NCBI GenBank assembly: GCA_028282395.1
Contig: JANQHY010000092.1
Span: 1-19,287, forward strand
DNA: 19,287 nucleotides
DNA from: Gammaproteobacteria bacterium
GTDB lineage: Bacteria; Pseudomonadota; Gammaproteobacteria; UBA12402
Reading direction: 5' to 3'
The stretch's first letter is position 1. The number at the start of each line of letters is the position of its first letter. Positions 9,074 through 15,887 of the stretch are shown here, piece by piece. Position numbers and translations under genes: made by a program. The notes beneath the pieces were generated by a model. That model had not been told where the DNA came from, ran no database searches, and saw only the letters and a list, made by a program, of their open reading frames with translations.

Positions 9074-10071
9074 CTAAAAAATTTTCGCAAGCGTTTACAT
9101 TGACACCGGAAGATCATCAACGCCTACGCACTCTCTGTGGCCCCTGCAATGAGCATCTCAATTTTATTGCCGAACGTCTCAATGTAACAATTAAAAATCG
9201 TGGCCATCGTTTCACTATTAGTGGTGATAAAGTCGATGTTGAACAAACGATTGCGGCACTGAAACAACTTTATGTTGAGAGTGCAAGTCGCGACTACTTT
9301 AGCGCAGAAGAGATTCATCTATCGCTGCATACGTCCGCGCATCCCTCCTCTTCCGCAACGGGAAAAGGACAAACAACCAAGGGAGCACCCAAACGCCGCA
9401 GTACACTTAGCAGTAAAACCAGCAGTGTGAAGGCGCGCGGCCATCATCAACAGAACTATATGGAAAAAATTCGCACACACTCTCTCAATTTTGGTATTGG
9501 TCCTGCCGGAACAGGAAAAACATTTCTTGCTGTAGCCTGTGCAGTTGAAGCATTGGAGCAAGAGAAGGTACACCGATTAGTGCTAGTCCGCCCTGCTGTT
9601 GAAGCAGGAGAGAAACTTGGTTTTCTCCCGGGTGATATGGCACAGAAAGTTGACCCCTATTTACGCCCGCTTTATGACGCCCTATTTGAACTGATGGGTG
9701 TTGACCGTGTGAATAAATTATTAAGTCAAAATATTATTGAAGTGGCTCCACTGGCTTACATGCGCGGACGCACACTCAATCACGCTTTTATTATTCTTGA
9801 TGAGAGTCAAAATACTTCCGTTGAACAGATGAAAATGTTTCTTACCCGCATCGGTTTTGATTCAACTGCGGTTGTCAACGGCGATATTACGCAAATTGAT
9901 CTACCGCGTCATCAACGCTCTGGCCTGGTTGATGCCATTGATGTTCTCGAAGGTAGCGAAGGTATTAGCTTTAGCTTCTTTGACCATACTGATGTAGTAC
10001 GTCACCCTATTGTCCAGACAGTACTGAAAGCGTATGAGCAGCACGAAAAACGTATGCCGAGCAATGATTGA
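9070..10071 (+). CDS. phoH: PhoH-family ATPase (YbeZ-like)
   Basis: 333 residues, with AGGAG before ATG. A PhoH-like P-loop ATPase, often called ybeZ, implicated with YbeY in rRNA processing and RNA metabolism. Residues 1-85 form a small KH-like N-terminal domain. Residues 88-128 are a Ser/Lys/Thr-rich, probably flexible linker. Walker A is GPAGTGKT (144-151) and Walker B with its downstream motif is [11 protein letters not shown] (239-249). [16 protein letters not shown] (174-189) is a further family block. It overlaps miaB by 4 nt and ybeY by 8 nt, consistent with joint synthesis of the ATPase and its partner nuclease. Confidence 0.96.
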   Translation: MTKKFSQAFTLTPEDHQRLRTLCGPCNEHLNFIAERLNVTIKNRGHRFTISGDKVDVEQTIAALKQLYVESASRDYFSAEEIHLSLHTSAHPSSSATGKGQTTKGAPKRRSTLSSKTSSVKARGHHQQNYMEKIRTHSLNFGIGPAGTGKTFLAVACAVEALEQEKVHRLVLVRPAVEAGEKLGFLPGDMAQKVDPYLRPLYDALFELMGVDRVNKLLSQNIIEVAPLAYMRGRTLNHAFIILDESQNTSVEQMKMFLTRIGFDSTAVVNGDITQIDLPRHQRSGLVDAIDVLEGSEGISFSFFDHTDVVRHPIVQTVLKAYEQHEKRMPSND

Positions 10072-10495
10072 ATTTGACTGTCAAATTGCCTGTGAATGCA
10101 GTGACCTTCCGTCACAACAGCATTTTAAACAGTGGTTCATTGCTGCAATACCCGCGACCTGTCAACAAGCCAGTATCTGTATTCGCATTATTGACGAGGA
10201 AGAGAGTGCTAAGCTCAATCACTGTTATCGTAAAAAGTCGGGACCAACAAATGTACTGGCCTTTAGTTATGAACAGGAGCCTTTAGCAGGCGATCTTGCT
10301 ATCTGTGCCCCGGTTGTCATACGTGAAGCACAACAGGCTGGTATCAGCAGTGAAGAGCACTGGGCACATATGGTTGTCCATGGCACCCTCCACCTGCTAG
10401 GCTATGACCATGAAAAAGATCAACAAGCAGAGGAGATGGAGCGCCAGGAGAGCAAAATTATGGTACACTTAGGGTATAAGGATCCCTATCTTTAA
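10064..10495 (+). CDS. ybeY: Endoribonuclease / rRNA maturation factor YbeY
   Basis: 143 residues from ATG at 10064. This start is chosen because the N-terminus [11 protein letters not shown] then aligns with the start of E. coli YbeY; an in-frame ATG at 10034 would add ten unrelated residues inside phoH. YbeY is a zinc-dependent endoribonuclease acting in 16S rRNA 3'-end maturation and ribosome quality control. The metal site HGTLHLLGYDH is intact (His106, His110, His116), and KSGPTNVLAFSYE with GDLAIC are the usual family blocks. The start overlaps the end of phoH (ATGATTGA), so translation is probably coupled; no independent ribosome-binding site is obvious. Confidence 0.96.
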   Translation: MIEFDCQIACECSDLPSQQHFKQWFIAAIPATCQQASICIRIIDEEESAKLNHCYRKKSGPTNVLAFSYEQEPLAGDLAICAPVVIREAQQAGISSEEHWAHMVVHGTLHLLGYDHEKDQQAEEMERQESKIMVHLGYKDPYL

Positions 10496-10511
10496 TTAAT
10501 GGGTAAAAACG

Positions 10512-11333
10512 ATGAAAAAAGCGAAAAAACGTCGACGAAGTTGGTTAAGTAGACTCCGTTTAGCCTTGACTGGCCGACCACACAATCGCGATGAAATGAC
10601 TATGCTGTTGCGTAACAGTGAAAAGTCTAACCTGATTGATCACGACATTCTCAATATGATGGAAGGTGTCATACAAATGAGTGATATGCAGGCGCGCGAT
10701 ATTATGATTCCCCGCACCAGTATGGTCACAGTCAAAGATAATCAACCATTCAATGAAATAGTTGAAAAAGTTGTTGCCTCAGGTCATTCACGCGTACCAG
10801 TGGAGAAATATGACGAAGATGCGATTGCCGGTATTTTGCTAGCTAAAGACCTGCTTAATCCACAAGCTAGAGACTATCCACTGCTGGAAATTATTCGTCC
10901 AGCGGTTTTTGTTCCCGAAAGTAAACGCCTCAACACCTTGCTGCGCGAATTTCGTCATAGCCATAACCATATGGCTATTGTTATTGATGAATATGGCAAT
11001 GTTGCTGGTTTAATTACTATTGAAGATATCCTAGAGCAGATTGTTGGTGATATTGCTGATGAATACGATATTGAAGAGGAGCTCTATATTAAACAGCACT
11101 CCGATCATGAGTATATTATCAAGGCAACAACACCGCTGCTCCTTTTTAATGAACAGTTTAATAGTCAATTGGATGATCAACAGGTTGATACTGTTGGCGG
11201 TTTTGTTATTAATAAATTAGGTTATATTCCTAAACGCGATGATGTTATTAATATTGAAGAGTTCACTTTCCGTATTGTTCGTGCTGATCGTCGCCGTATC
11301 CACCTTCTTGCCATGGAACTGAAAACACTATAA
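10512..11333 (+). CDS. corC: CorC/YbeX-family CBS-domain protein
   Basis: 273 residues. The N-terminus is strongly basic (MKKAKKRRRSWLSRLR). Two CBS domains follow at about 65-125 (beginning near ARDIMIPRTSMVTV) and 130-190 (HNHMAIVIDEYGNVAGLITIEDILEQIVGDI), and a CorC/HlyC-type transporter-associated domain fills about 200-273. Members bind adenine nucleotides; E. coli CorC/YbeX is linked to Mg/Co efflux and, more recently, to ribosome metabolism alongside ybeY/ybeZ. No membrane helix is present. It starts 16 bp after ybeY; the ribosome-binding site is weak (GGGTAAAAACG). The cyclase gene starts 9 bp after its stop. Confidence 0.95.
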   Translation: MKKAKKRRRSWLSRLRLALTGRPHNRDEMTMLLRNSEKSNLIDHDILNMMEGVIQMSDMQARDIMIPRTSMVTVKDNQPFNEIVEKVVASGHSRVPVEKYDEDAIAGILLAKDLLNPQARDYPLLEIIRPAVFVPESKRLNTLLREFRHSHNHMAIVIDEYGNVAGLITIEDILEQIVGDIADEYDIEEELYIKQHSDHEYIIKATTPLLLFNEQFNSQLDDQQVDTVGGFVINKLGYIPKRDDVINIEEFTFRIVRADRRRIHLLAMELKTL

Positions 11334-11342
11334 GGATGTAAT

Positions 11343-12032
11343 ATGTTAGAAAAATTTACCCCGATTGATCTAACTCATGAACTGTCGGATAAAATGGTAT
11401 CGTGGACCGGCGGCTGTGGTTTTCGTGCTGAAATAAAAGGCGACTATGATGACGCTGCAGAAGGTGAAACAGGCTTCCGCGTCCAGCAGATTAAAATGCA
11501 TGGCGGCATTGGCACGCATCTTGATGCGCCAATACATTGTGTCCGTAATGGTAAAAGTGCAGCAGAATTGCCATTGGGGGATTTAATTAACCATTGCGTC
11601 ATGATTGACCTCTCCAGTCAAGCCAATGAGACATTTAGCGCCAGTCATAATGACATCATAACATTCGAAGAACAGTATGGAGCTATTCCAGCAAACAGTT
11701 TTGTCATTTTCTACAGCGGCTGGGAAAAGTATTGGTCAACACCGGAAAAGTATCGCAATAACTACTATTTTCCTAGCATCGGCCGTGATGCCATTGAATT
11801 ATTACTCGAACGTGATATTGCTGGTGTCGGCATTGATACCTTAAGTCCTGATCGTCCCAGCGATGGTTTTCCTGTTCATGAATTAATGTTGGGTGCTGGC
11901 AAATATATTGTTGAAAACGTTGCAAATGCCAATCGTCTGCCTGCTATCGGTAGTTATAGTTTTGCCTTACCGATTAAAATCGCCGGCGGTAGTGAGGCAC
12001 CAATGCGATTAATTGCTTTAACTCCCTGTTAG
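11343..12032 (+). CDS. Cyclase-family metal-dependent hydrolase (kynurenine formamidase-like)
   Basis: 229 residues, AGGA before ATG. It belongs to the cyclase / kynurenine formamidase superfamily of Mn- or Zn-dependent hydrolases. The metal-binding signature HGGIGTHLDAPIH gives His53, His59, Asp61 and His65. A second conserved block, GVGIDTLSPDRPSDGFPVHELML, begins near residue 160, and the C-terminal LPAIGSYSFALPIKIAGGSEAPMRLIAL is typical. The substrate cannot be read from the sequence; no tryptophan-catabolism genes are nearby, so calling it KynB would be unsafe. It sits at the end of the operon, where E. coli and many relatives have lnt after ybeX. It is probably co-transcribed, given the 9-bp gap. 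Confidence 0.88.
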   Translation: MLEKFTPIDLTHELSDKMVSWTGGCGFRAEIKGDYDDAAEGETGFRVQQIKMHGGIGTHLDAPIHCVRNGKSAAELPLGDLINHCVMIDLSSQANETFSASHNDIITFEEQYGAIPANSFVIFYSGWEKYWSTPEKYRNNYYFPSIGRDAIELLLERDIAGVGIDTLSPDRPSDGFPVHELMLGAGKYIVENVANANRLPAIGSYSFALPIKIAGGSEAPMRLIALTPC

Positions 12033-12095
12033 AGATATTGATTGTACTCATTTTGTGATTTCTGTTTTCACTGTTTGGGAGTTAGCAAAAAAATA

Positions 12096-12125
12096 GTTAT
12101 CCTGCCCTGAGGACCACAGGATGAC
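12096..12125. other. Stem-loop in the 12033-12281 intergenic region
   Basis: ATCCTG (12099-12104) pairs with CAGGAT (12117-12122), extended to nine pairs with one G-U on the plus strand, around a 12-nt loop. A run of seven A lies on its left side at about 12087-12093. On the minus strand the stem is therefore followed by a T-run, resembling a rho-independent terminator for a minus-strand transcript, although there the stem carries one A-C mismatch. No minus-strand gene is visible upstream, so a small RNA or a chance structure are the alternatives. On the plus strand it could slow read-through from the operon, but no U-run follows. Confidence 0.3.
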
Positions 12126-12223
12126 TGCCTTAGCGTCACAAAGTGATAAAGTTGAAATCACAGAACGATGTGACAACCCTATTTTGATGTTTGTTATATA
12201 GACAATAATACCTGGTATTTCTC

Positions 12224-12250
12224 GTAAAAAAACGTAAGTTATGTTATACT
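12224..12250 (+). promoter_or_regulatory. Promoter of the 763-residue gene with a CpxR-box-like direct repeat
   Basis: TATACT (12245-12250) is a good -10, with predicted start near 12257. The -35 position holds TCGTAA, which is poor. Overlapping this spot is GTAAA-N5-GTAAG (12224-12238). The known CpxR consensus is GTAAA-N5-GTAAA, so this is a one-mismatch match. A weak -35 covered by a direct-repeat activator site suggests positive control. CpxR is known to regulate type IV effector genes in Legionella; applying that here is inference. Confidence 0.45.
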
Positions 12251-12281
12251 TTAGTCATCGATAGTGTTTAAGGAAATAGCT

Positions 12282-14573
12282 ATGTTTGACCTATCAAATG
12301 TTAAAAATCAAAACCTTATCAATGCTTGTGAAACGTTCGAAAGTGATCCACTAACCTCATCATTTGACGTAAGGTTTACGATTAAAGAAATAGCAGAAGA
12401 GAGTAACTACGAATTAGTTATCTCAACGACTAATCAAAAAGAGAAAGACTTCATTCTTAATAGCCTTGATGATGCTGATAAAAAAGAGCAGCCCAAAGGA
12501 AGCGGTATTTTTTATTACTATGGCCTAAGTGTAGACGAGTTAGAATCGATGTTAGAGGACATTCGCGATGACCTAACCTATGAAAATCCACAGGAAGGAC
12601 AAAAAACAACGCCTGGAAATGACGAAGGTAATCTTACCCAGCCACAACAAACTAATTTTGGCAAAGAAATTGATGATAGCAATGAAAGCCTGGAAAAAAC
12701 AACGCCGAAATGGGAACATGAAGGTCAGAGCGCTTACCACTACGACGATTTTGCTGATGATGGTAATATTATGGCGCAGATGACAACAGTCACCCCCACA
12801 GATATGGACAACGAAAAAGACGAAGTAATTGATCAACTCAATTACTATTGGCAACAATATTTTGGCCAGCCATTTGAATGCGCTACCATACCCAATAACC
12901 CACAAGGTCAATATATTATTACAATGCCACTCAACTATCATGGCGATTTGGATGAACTTCTAGTCGCACAAAAGTATCAAGGTCTTACAGAAGATGGTAG
13001 ACAACGCTATCAATTAACAGCTAAACAGATGAACCAACTCTCTCACGTACTTGTTGAAAGAATGTTTGAAGCCTATGCTCAGCAGTATTTTCAACAGCCA
13101 CCACAATTAATTTTTGATGCTGAAAATGGAACCTATATGTTAACACTACCTGGAAAGCCTGGCAGCAGTGCGTGTCATGACTTTTTAGCACAGCATGGCC
13201 AAGCAATTACACCTCAACCTGGCGATAGCCCTGATGGGGAAACAACCCGTTACATTGTTAATTTAGCGCAACTGGACCTATTTAGAGAGTACATAAGAAA
13301 CCTTAGCCAACAACAATATTTACAATATCTCTGGTATCAAAGGTTTTCTACAAATCTTACCGTCATGACAAATTCCCATTATGACCCTACAGAACAGAAC
13401 TCTTGCACACATAGCGTTCAAATTCCACTTGCTCAATACCATCCATTTGGCGAATTCCTTGAACAAATTGGTGCAGAAAAATTACCCCCTGGCAGTAATG
13501 CAATTCAGTACTATTTAAGTGGCGACCAAATAGTGCACTTTAACTATTACATGGCACATTCAAATAGACAAAATGCTTTTCGCGAAGCATGGTTAACACA
13601 CTTTGGTGTTGAAGCTGCATTAGGCAGTGATACTCGTCAGTTACTAGAAGGAGAATCAACCTACATCTTTGCCATGCCTAACGAAAATCACCCGCAATTT
13701 TACCATTTCAAAGATTTTCTGGAAAAAGTGATTGGTGCACAGCAAGAGTGGGCCAAAGTAAATGGTCAGAATACGCTCTGTTATCGCTTAGATAGCGTGC
13801 AAATGGATGTTGTAACGCATGAACTACAAGCTGCTAATGCACGACAACAGATTGATAACACCCCTAATCCAAATTATCAAGAGCTCTCCAAAGAGCAATT
13901 TAAGTCACAACAGCTAGAAGGTGTTAATGACAATCGCCAAGCCATACATGATGATGAAGGAGAGCAAACAGGTTTTTTAGCGGGCCTAGGTAGTTTATGG
14001 GAAGCGATAAAGTATGGGGCCTATGTTGCCGCACAGAAACTAACCGATGGTCTCGGACGGTTTGCAAAAGCATTCGTAGATATGTGGCAAGATATACGCC
14101 CTACTTCCAGATCACCTGATAATGAAATCAATATTGAAGTCACTACAACCCATGCAACACCTGGCGCTGAAAATGAAACGAGTGAACAGAACAATGATGA
14201 TTTTGAGATTGGCGAGATTTCCCCAGACAAAATCACCCCGGGGGCCTCACTACAAGATCATCTGAACGAGAAATATGAAACTGAAATGACTAAAAAGTAT
14301 AGCTTTTATGCTGATTTTGATGCCGATAATCCATCATCAATTTATCAAAATGAAAACAATACCAAGCAGTTCCACTATCATATGGCTGATGAAACAAACG
14401 ATCATGAGTTAACACCGGGAGATGACCATCAAATCACACCCGGCGTGGTAAATGCCTCATTTACTCACACTAAAGGTAACAATCAAACTAAAATGGATAT
14501 AGGAGAGCACGAACACGATAAAGATGATGATATCTTCATAAAAGAGGATAAGGATAACCAAACACCAAAATAG
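12282..14573 (+). CDS. Unrecognised 763-residue protein with five divergent repeats and TPG motifs
   Basis: I recognise no family. ATG at 12282 is preferred because AGGA lies 7 nt upstream; a GTG at 12264 would sit almost at the predicted transcript start. Five degenerate modules of 80-95 residues are visible at about 11-98, 184-262, 263-343, 344-427 and 430-516. Each has a helix with aromatic residues, a strand such as GQYIITMP, GTYMLTLP or STYIFAMP, a short helix often ending FL, a glycine-containing turn, then Y-x-L and a final helix with Q-M/L/I. Between the first and second modules (99-183), and after 520, the chain is acidic and probably disordered, with TPG at 110, 626, 652, 711 and 719. 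Residues 564-604 are an amphipathic or membrane-interacting helix. The C-terminus is very acidic. No signal peptide. Monocistronic. It may be a secreted host-interaction protein; this is inference. Confidence 0.88.
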   Translation: MFDLSNVKNQNLINACETFESDPLTSSFDVRFTIKEIAEESNYELVISTTNQKEKDFILNSLDDADKKEQPKGSGIFYYYGLSVDELESMLEDIRDDLTYENPQEGQKTTPGNDEGNLTQPQQTNFGKEIDDSNESLEKTTPKWEHEGQSAYHYDDFADDGNIMAQMTTVTPTDMDNEKDEVIDQLNYYWQQYFGQPFECATIPNNPQGQYIITMPLNYHGDLDELLVAQKYQGLTEDGRQRYQLTAKQMNQLSHVLVERMFEAYAQQYFQQPPQLIFDAENGTYMLTLPGKPGSSACHDFLAQHGQAITPQPGDSPDGETTRYIVNLAQLDLFREYIRNLSQQQYLQYLWYQRFSTNLTVMTNSHYDPTEQNSCTHSVQIPLAQYHPFGEFLEQIGAEKLPPGSNAIQYYLSGDQIVHFNYYMAHSNRQNAFREAWLTHFGVEAALGSDTRQLLEGESTYIFAMPNENHPQFYHFKDFLEKVIGAQQEWAKVNGQNTLCYRLDSVQMDVVTHELQAANARQQIDNTPNPNYQELSKEQFKSQQLEGVNDNRQAIHDDEGEQTGFLAGLGSLWEAIKYGAYVAAQKLTDGLGRFAKAFVDMWQDIRPTSRSPDNEINIEVTTTHATPGAENETSEQNNDDFEIGEISPDKITPGASLQDHLNEKYETEMTKKYSFYADFDADNPSSIYQNENNTKQFHYHMADETNDHELTPGDDHQITPGVVNASFTHTKGNNQTKMDIGEHEHDKDDDIFIKEDKDNQTPK

Positions 14574-14596
14574 TTAATTTGCTACCCTCTTCTATC

Positions 14597-14639
14597 GAGT
14601 GCTAATAATCACTCATCTCTCAACAGTTTGAAAAGCTGT
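14597..14639. terminator. Two small hairpins between convergent genes
   Basis: GAGTG/CACTC (14597-14614, 8-nt loop) and ACAGTTT-GAA-AAGCTGT (14623-14639, 7 pairs with one G-U) fill the 70-bp gap between the 763-residue gene and yciO, which converge. Neither is followed by a T-run on either strand, so termination by these hairpins is only a positional guess. Confidence 0.22.
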
Positions 14640-14643
14640 CCGA

Positions 14644-15276
14644 CTACGCTTCAGTAAACAACTCATCATCAATCTGACCCTTACCACGCCGAATAAGTTT
14701 GGGCGGACTCTGACAAAGGTCAAGAATCGTGGTGTATTGAATACTACAGTAACCAGCATCAATCACTAGATCAATGTCATTAGCCAACACCTCTGCAATC
14801 CTCTCTGGATCATAAAGCGGCTCACTCTTATTAGGCAAAATCAGTGTTGTTGAGGCAATTGGCTCATTATATTCCGTCAGTAGTGTCTGGGTTACCTGGT
14901 GATCAGGCACCCGTAGACCAATGACAGCACGGGTTTTGCGCTGAAAATAGCGTGGTACTGCTTTAGTCGCTGGCAACAGAAATGTGTAGGCGCCAGGTGT
15001 ATGACTTTTGAGCAGTCGAAAGCTGCCATTATCTACTGTAGCATAAGTCGCCAATTCCGATAGGTCACGACAAACCAGGGTCATATAGTGTGTTTCACTG
15101 ACACCACGGATGCGTCTTATCCGCTCCAGGGCCTCTTTATTGCCTAATTGACAGCCTAAGGCATATGCAGAATCAGTTGGATAGGCGATGACACCGCCTT
15201 GGCTTAATACGTCAGCTGCCTGCTTCAATAAGCGCGGCTGGGGGTTACGCGGATGAACCGCGAGCAATTTTGCCAT
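14644..15276 (-). CDS. yciO: YciO-type member of the Sua5/YciO/YrdC family
   Basis: 210 residues, ATG start with GGAGAT upstream. The fold is the YrdC-like domain that binds dsRNA/nucleotide and, in TsaC, makes threonylcarbamoyl-AMP for t6A37 of tRNA. The sequence tracks E. coli YciO nearly throughout: HPRNPQPRLLKQAADVL, YPTDSAYALG (32-41), RIRRIRGVSETHYMTLVCRDLSELATY, TPGAYTFLL, and a C-terminal TTILDLCQSPPKLIRRGKG. The THYMTL segment replaces the lysine/proline-containing motif of true TsaC, so this is likely YciO, whose role is less certain than TsaC's. It diverges from yciB, a pairing also found near each other in enterobacteria. Confidence 0.92.
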   Translation of the reverse strand: MAKLLAVHPRNPQPRLLKQAADVLSQGGVIAYPTDSAYALGCQLGNKEALERIRRIRGVSETHYMTLVCRDLSELATYATVDNGSFRLLKSHTPGAYTFLLPATKAVPRYFQRKTRAVIGLRVPDHQVTQTLLTEYNEPIASTTLILPNKSEPLYDPERIAEVLANDIDLVIDAGYCSIQYTTILDLCQSPPKLIRRGKGQIDDELFTEA

Positions 15277-15299
15277 AATCTCTTATCTCCAATCATTTA

Positions 15300-15328
15300 T
15301 TGGGTTATTATATTTCAAAATGTATTGT
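15300..15328. promoter_or_regulatory. Divergent promoter region of yciO and yciB
   Basis: Only 71 bp separate the two starts. On the minus strand a perfect TATAAT (15307-15312) lies 31 bp from the yciO ATG; its -35 (TTCTGT) is poor. On the plus strand TTGGGT (15300-15305) and TATTGT (15323-15328) are 17 bp apart and could drive yciB with a very short leader. The two promoters interleave, so they probably compete for polymerase. Confidence 0.4.
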
Positions 15329-15347
15329 AACAGAAAGGTAAAATAGC

Positions 15348-15875
15348 GTGCAAATTGTATTTGAAATACTCCCAATTATTATATTTTTCATCATCTATAA
15401 GCTTAGCGGCATCTATATTGCCACTGCAGCGGCGATTGTCATCTCCCTGCTACAGCTGATCGGCTATCGCCTGGTAAAGGGCAAAATTGACCGTATCCAG
15501 CTTATGATGCTAGGGCTGATTGTCGTACTCGGTAGCGCGACACTACTCCTCCACCGGCCTATTTTCATCAAATGGAAACCAACTGTGGTCAACTGGCTAT
15601 TTGCCCTAATATTTCTCCTCAGCCGCTTTATCGGCAAAAAACCGCTAATCAAGCGTATGCTTGGTGACAAGGTTACTCTGCCGGAAGCAGTATGGCAGCG
15701 TTTGAATAATAGTTGGATCCTCTTCTTTCTCCTAATGGGAGCGGCCAACCTCTATATTGCATATGCCTATAACACCCATATCTGGGTGAATTTTAAGTTA
15801 TTTGGCGTGCTCGGCTTAACACTGCTATTTGCTGTCATTCAAGCTATTTATCTAGCCAAACATATTGATAGCTAA
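15348..15875 (+). CDS. yciB: Inner-membrane-spanning protein YciB (septation protein A)
   Basis: 175 residues, normal YciB/IspZ length, GTG start with AAGG about 9 nt upstream. Five or six membrane helices are visible. Family blocks present are FEILPIIIFFIIYK at the N-terminus, FIKWKPTVVNWLFA (about 74-87), KKPLIKRMLG (about 98-107), LPEAVWQRLNNSW and the near-invariant IWVNFKLFG (about 145-153). YciB acts in envelope integrity and cell-division/elongation in E. coli and Shigella. Its 3' end converges with the next gene, leaving only 12 bp. Confidence 0.95.
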   Translation: MQIVFEILPIIIFFIIYKLSGIYIATAAAIVISLLQLIGYRLVKGKIDRIQLMMLGLIVVLGSATLLLHRPIFIKWKPTVVNWLFALIFLLSRFIGKKPLIKRMLGDKVTLPEAVWQRLNNSWILFFLLMGAANLYIAYAYNTHIWVNFKLFGVLGLTLLFAVIQAIYLAKHIDS

Positions 15876-15887
15876 AGCAGCGTAGTC

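Noticed and set aside
10034..10063. ATG ten codons upstream for ybeY
   Set aside because: The added residues lie inside phoH and do not match the YbeY N-terminus; ATG at 10064 aligns with E. coli YbeY.
11343..12032. Naming the cyclase-family gene kynB
   Set aside because: The superfamily is broad, the metal motif alone does not fix the substrate, and no kynurenine-pathway gene is nearby.
12264..12281. GTG start six codons upstream for the 763-residue protein
   Set aside because: It lies about 7 nt after the predicted transcript start and has no ribosome-binding site, while the ATG at 12282 has AGGA at proper spacing.
12573..12941. 122-codon minus-strand frame inside the 763-residue gene
   Set aside because: It has no ribosome-binding site or family pattern, and the plus-strand repeat structure explains the sequence.
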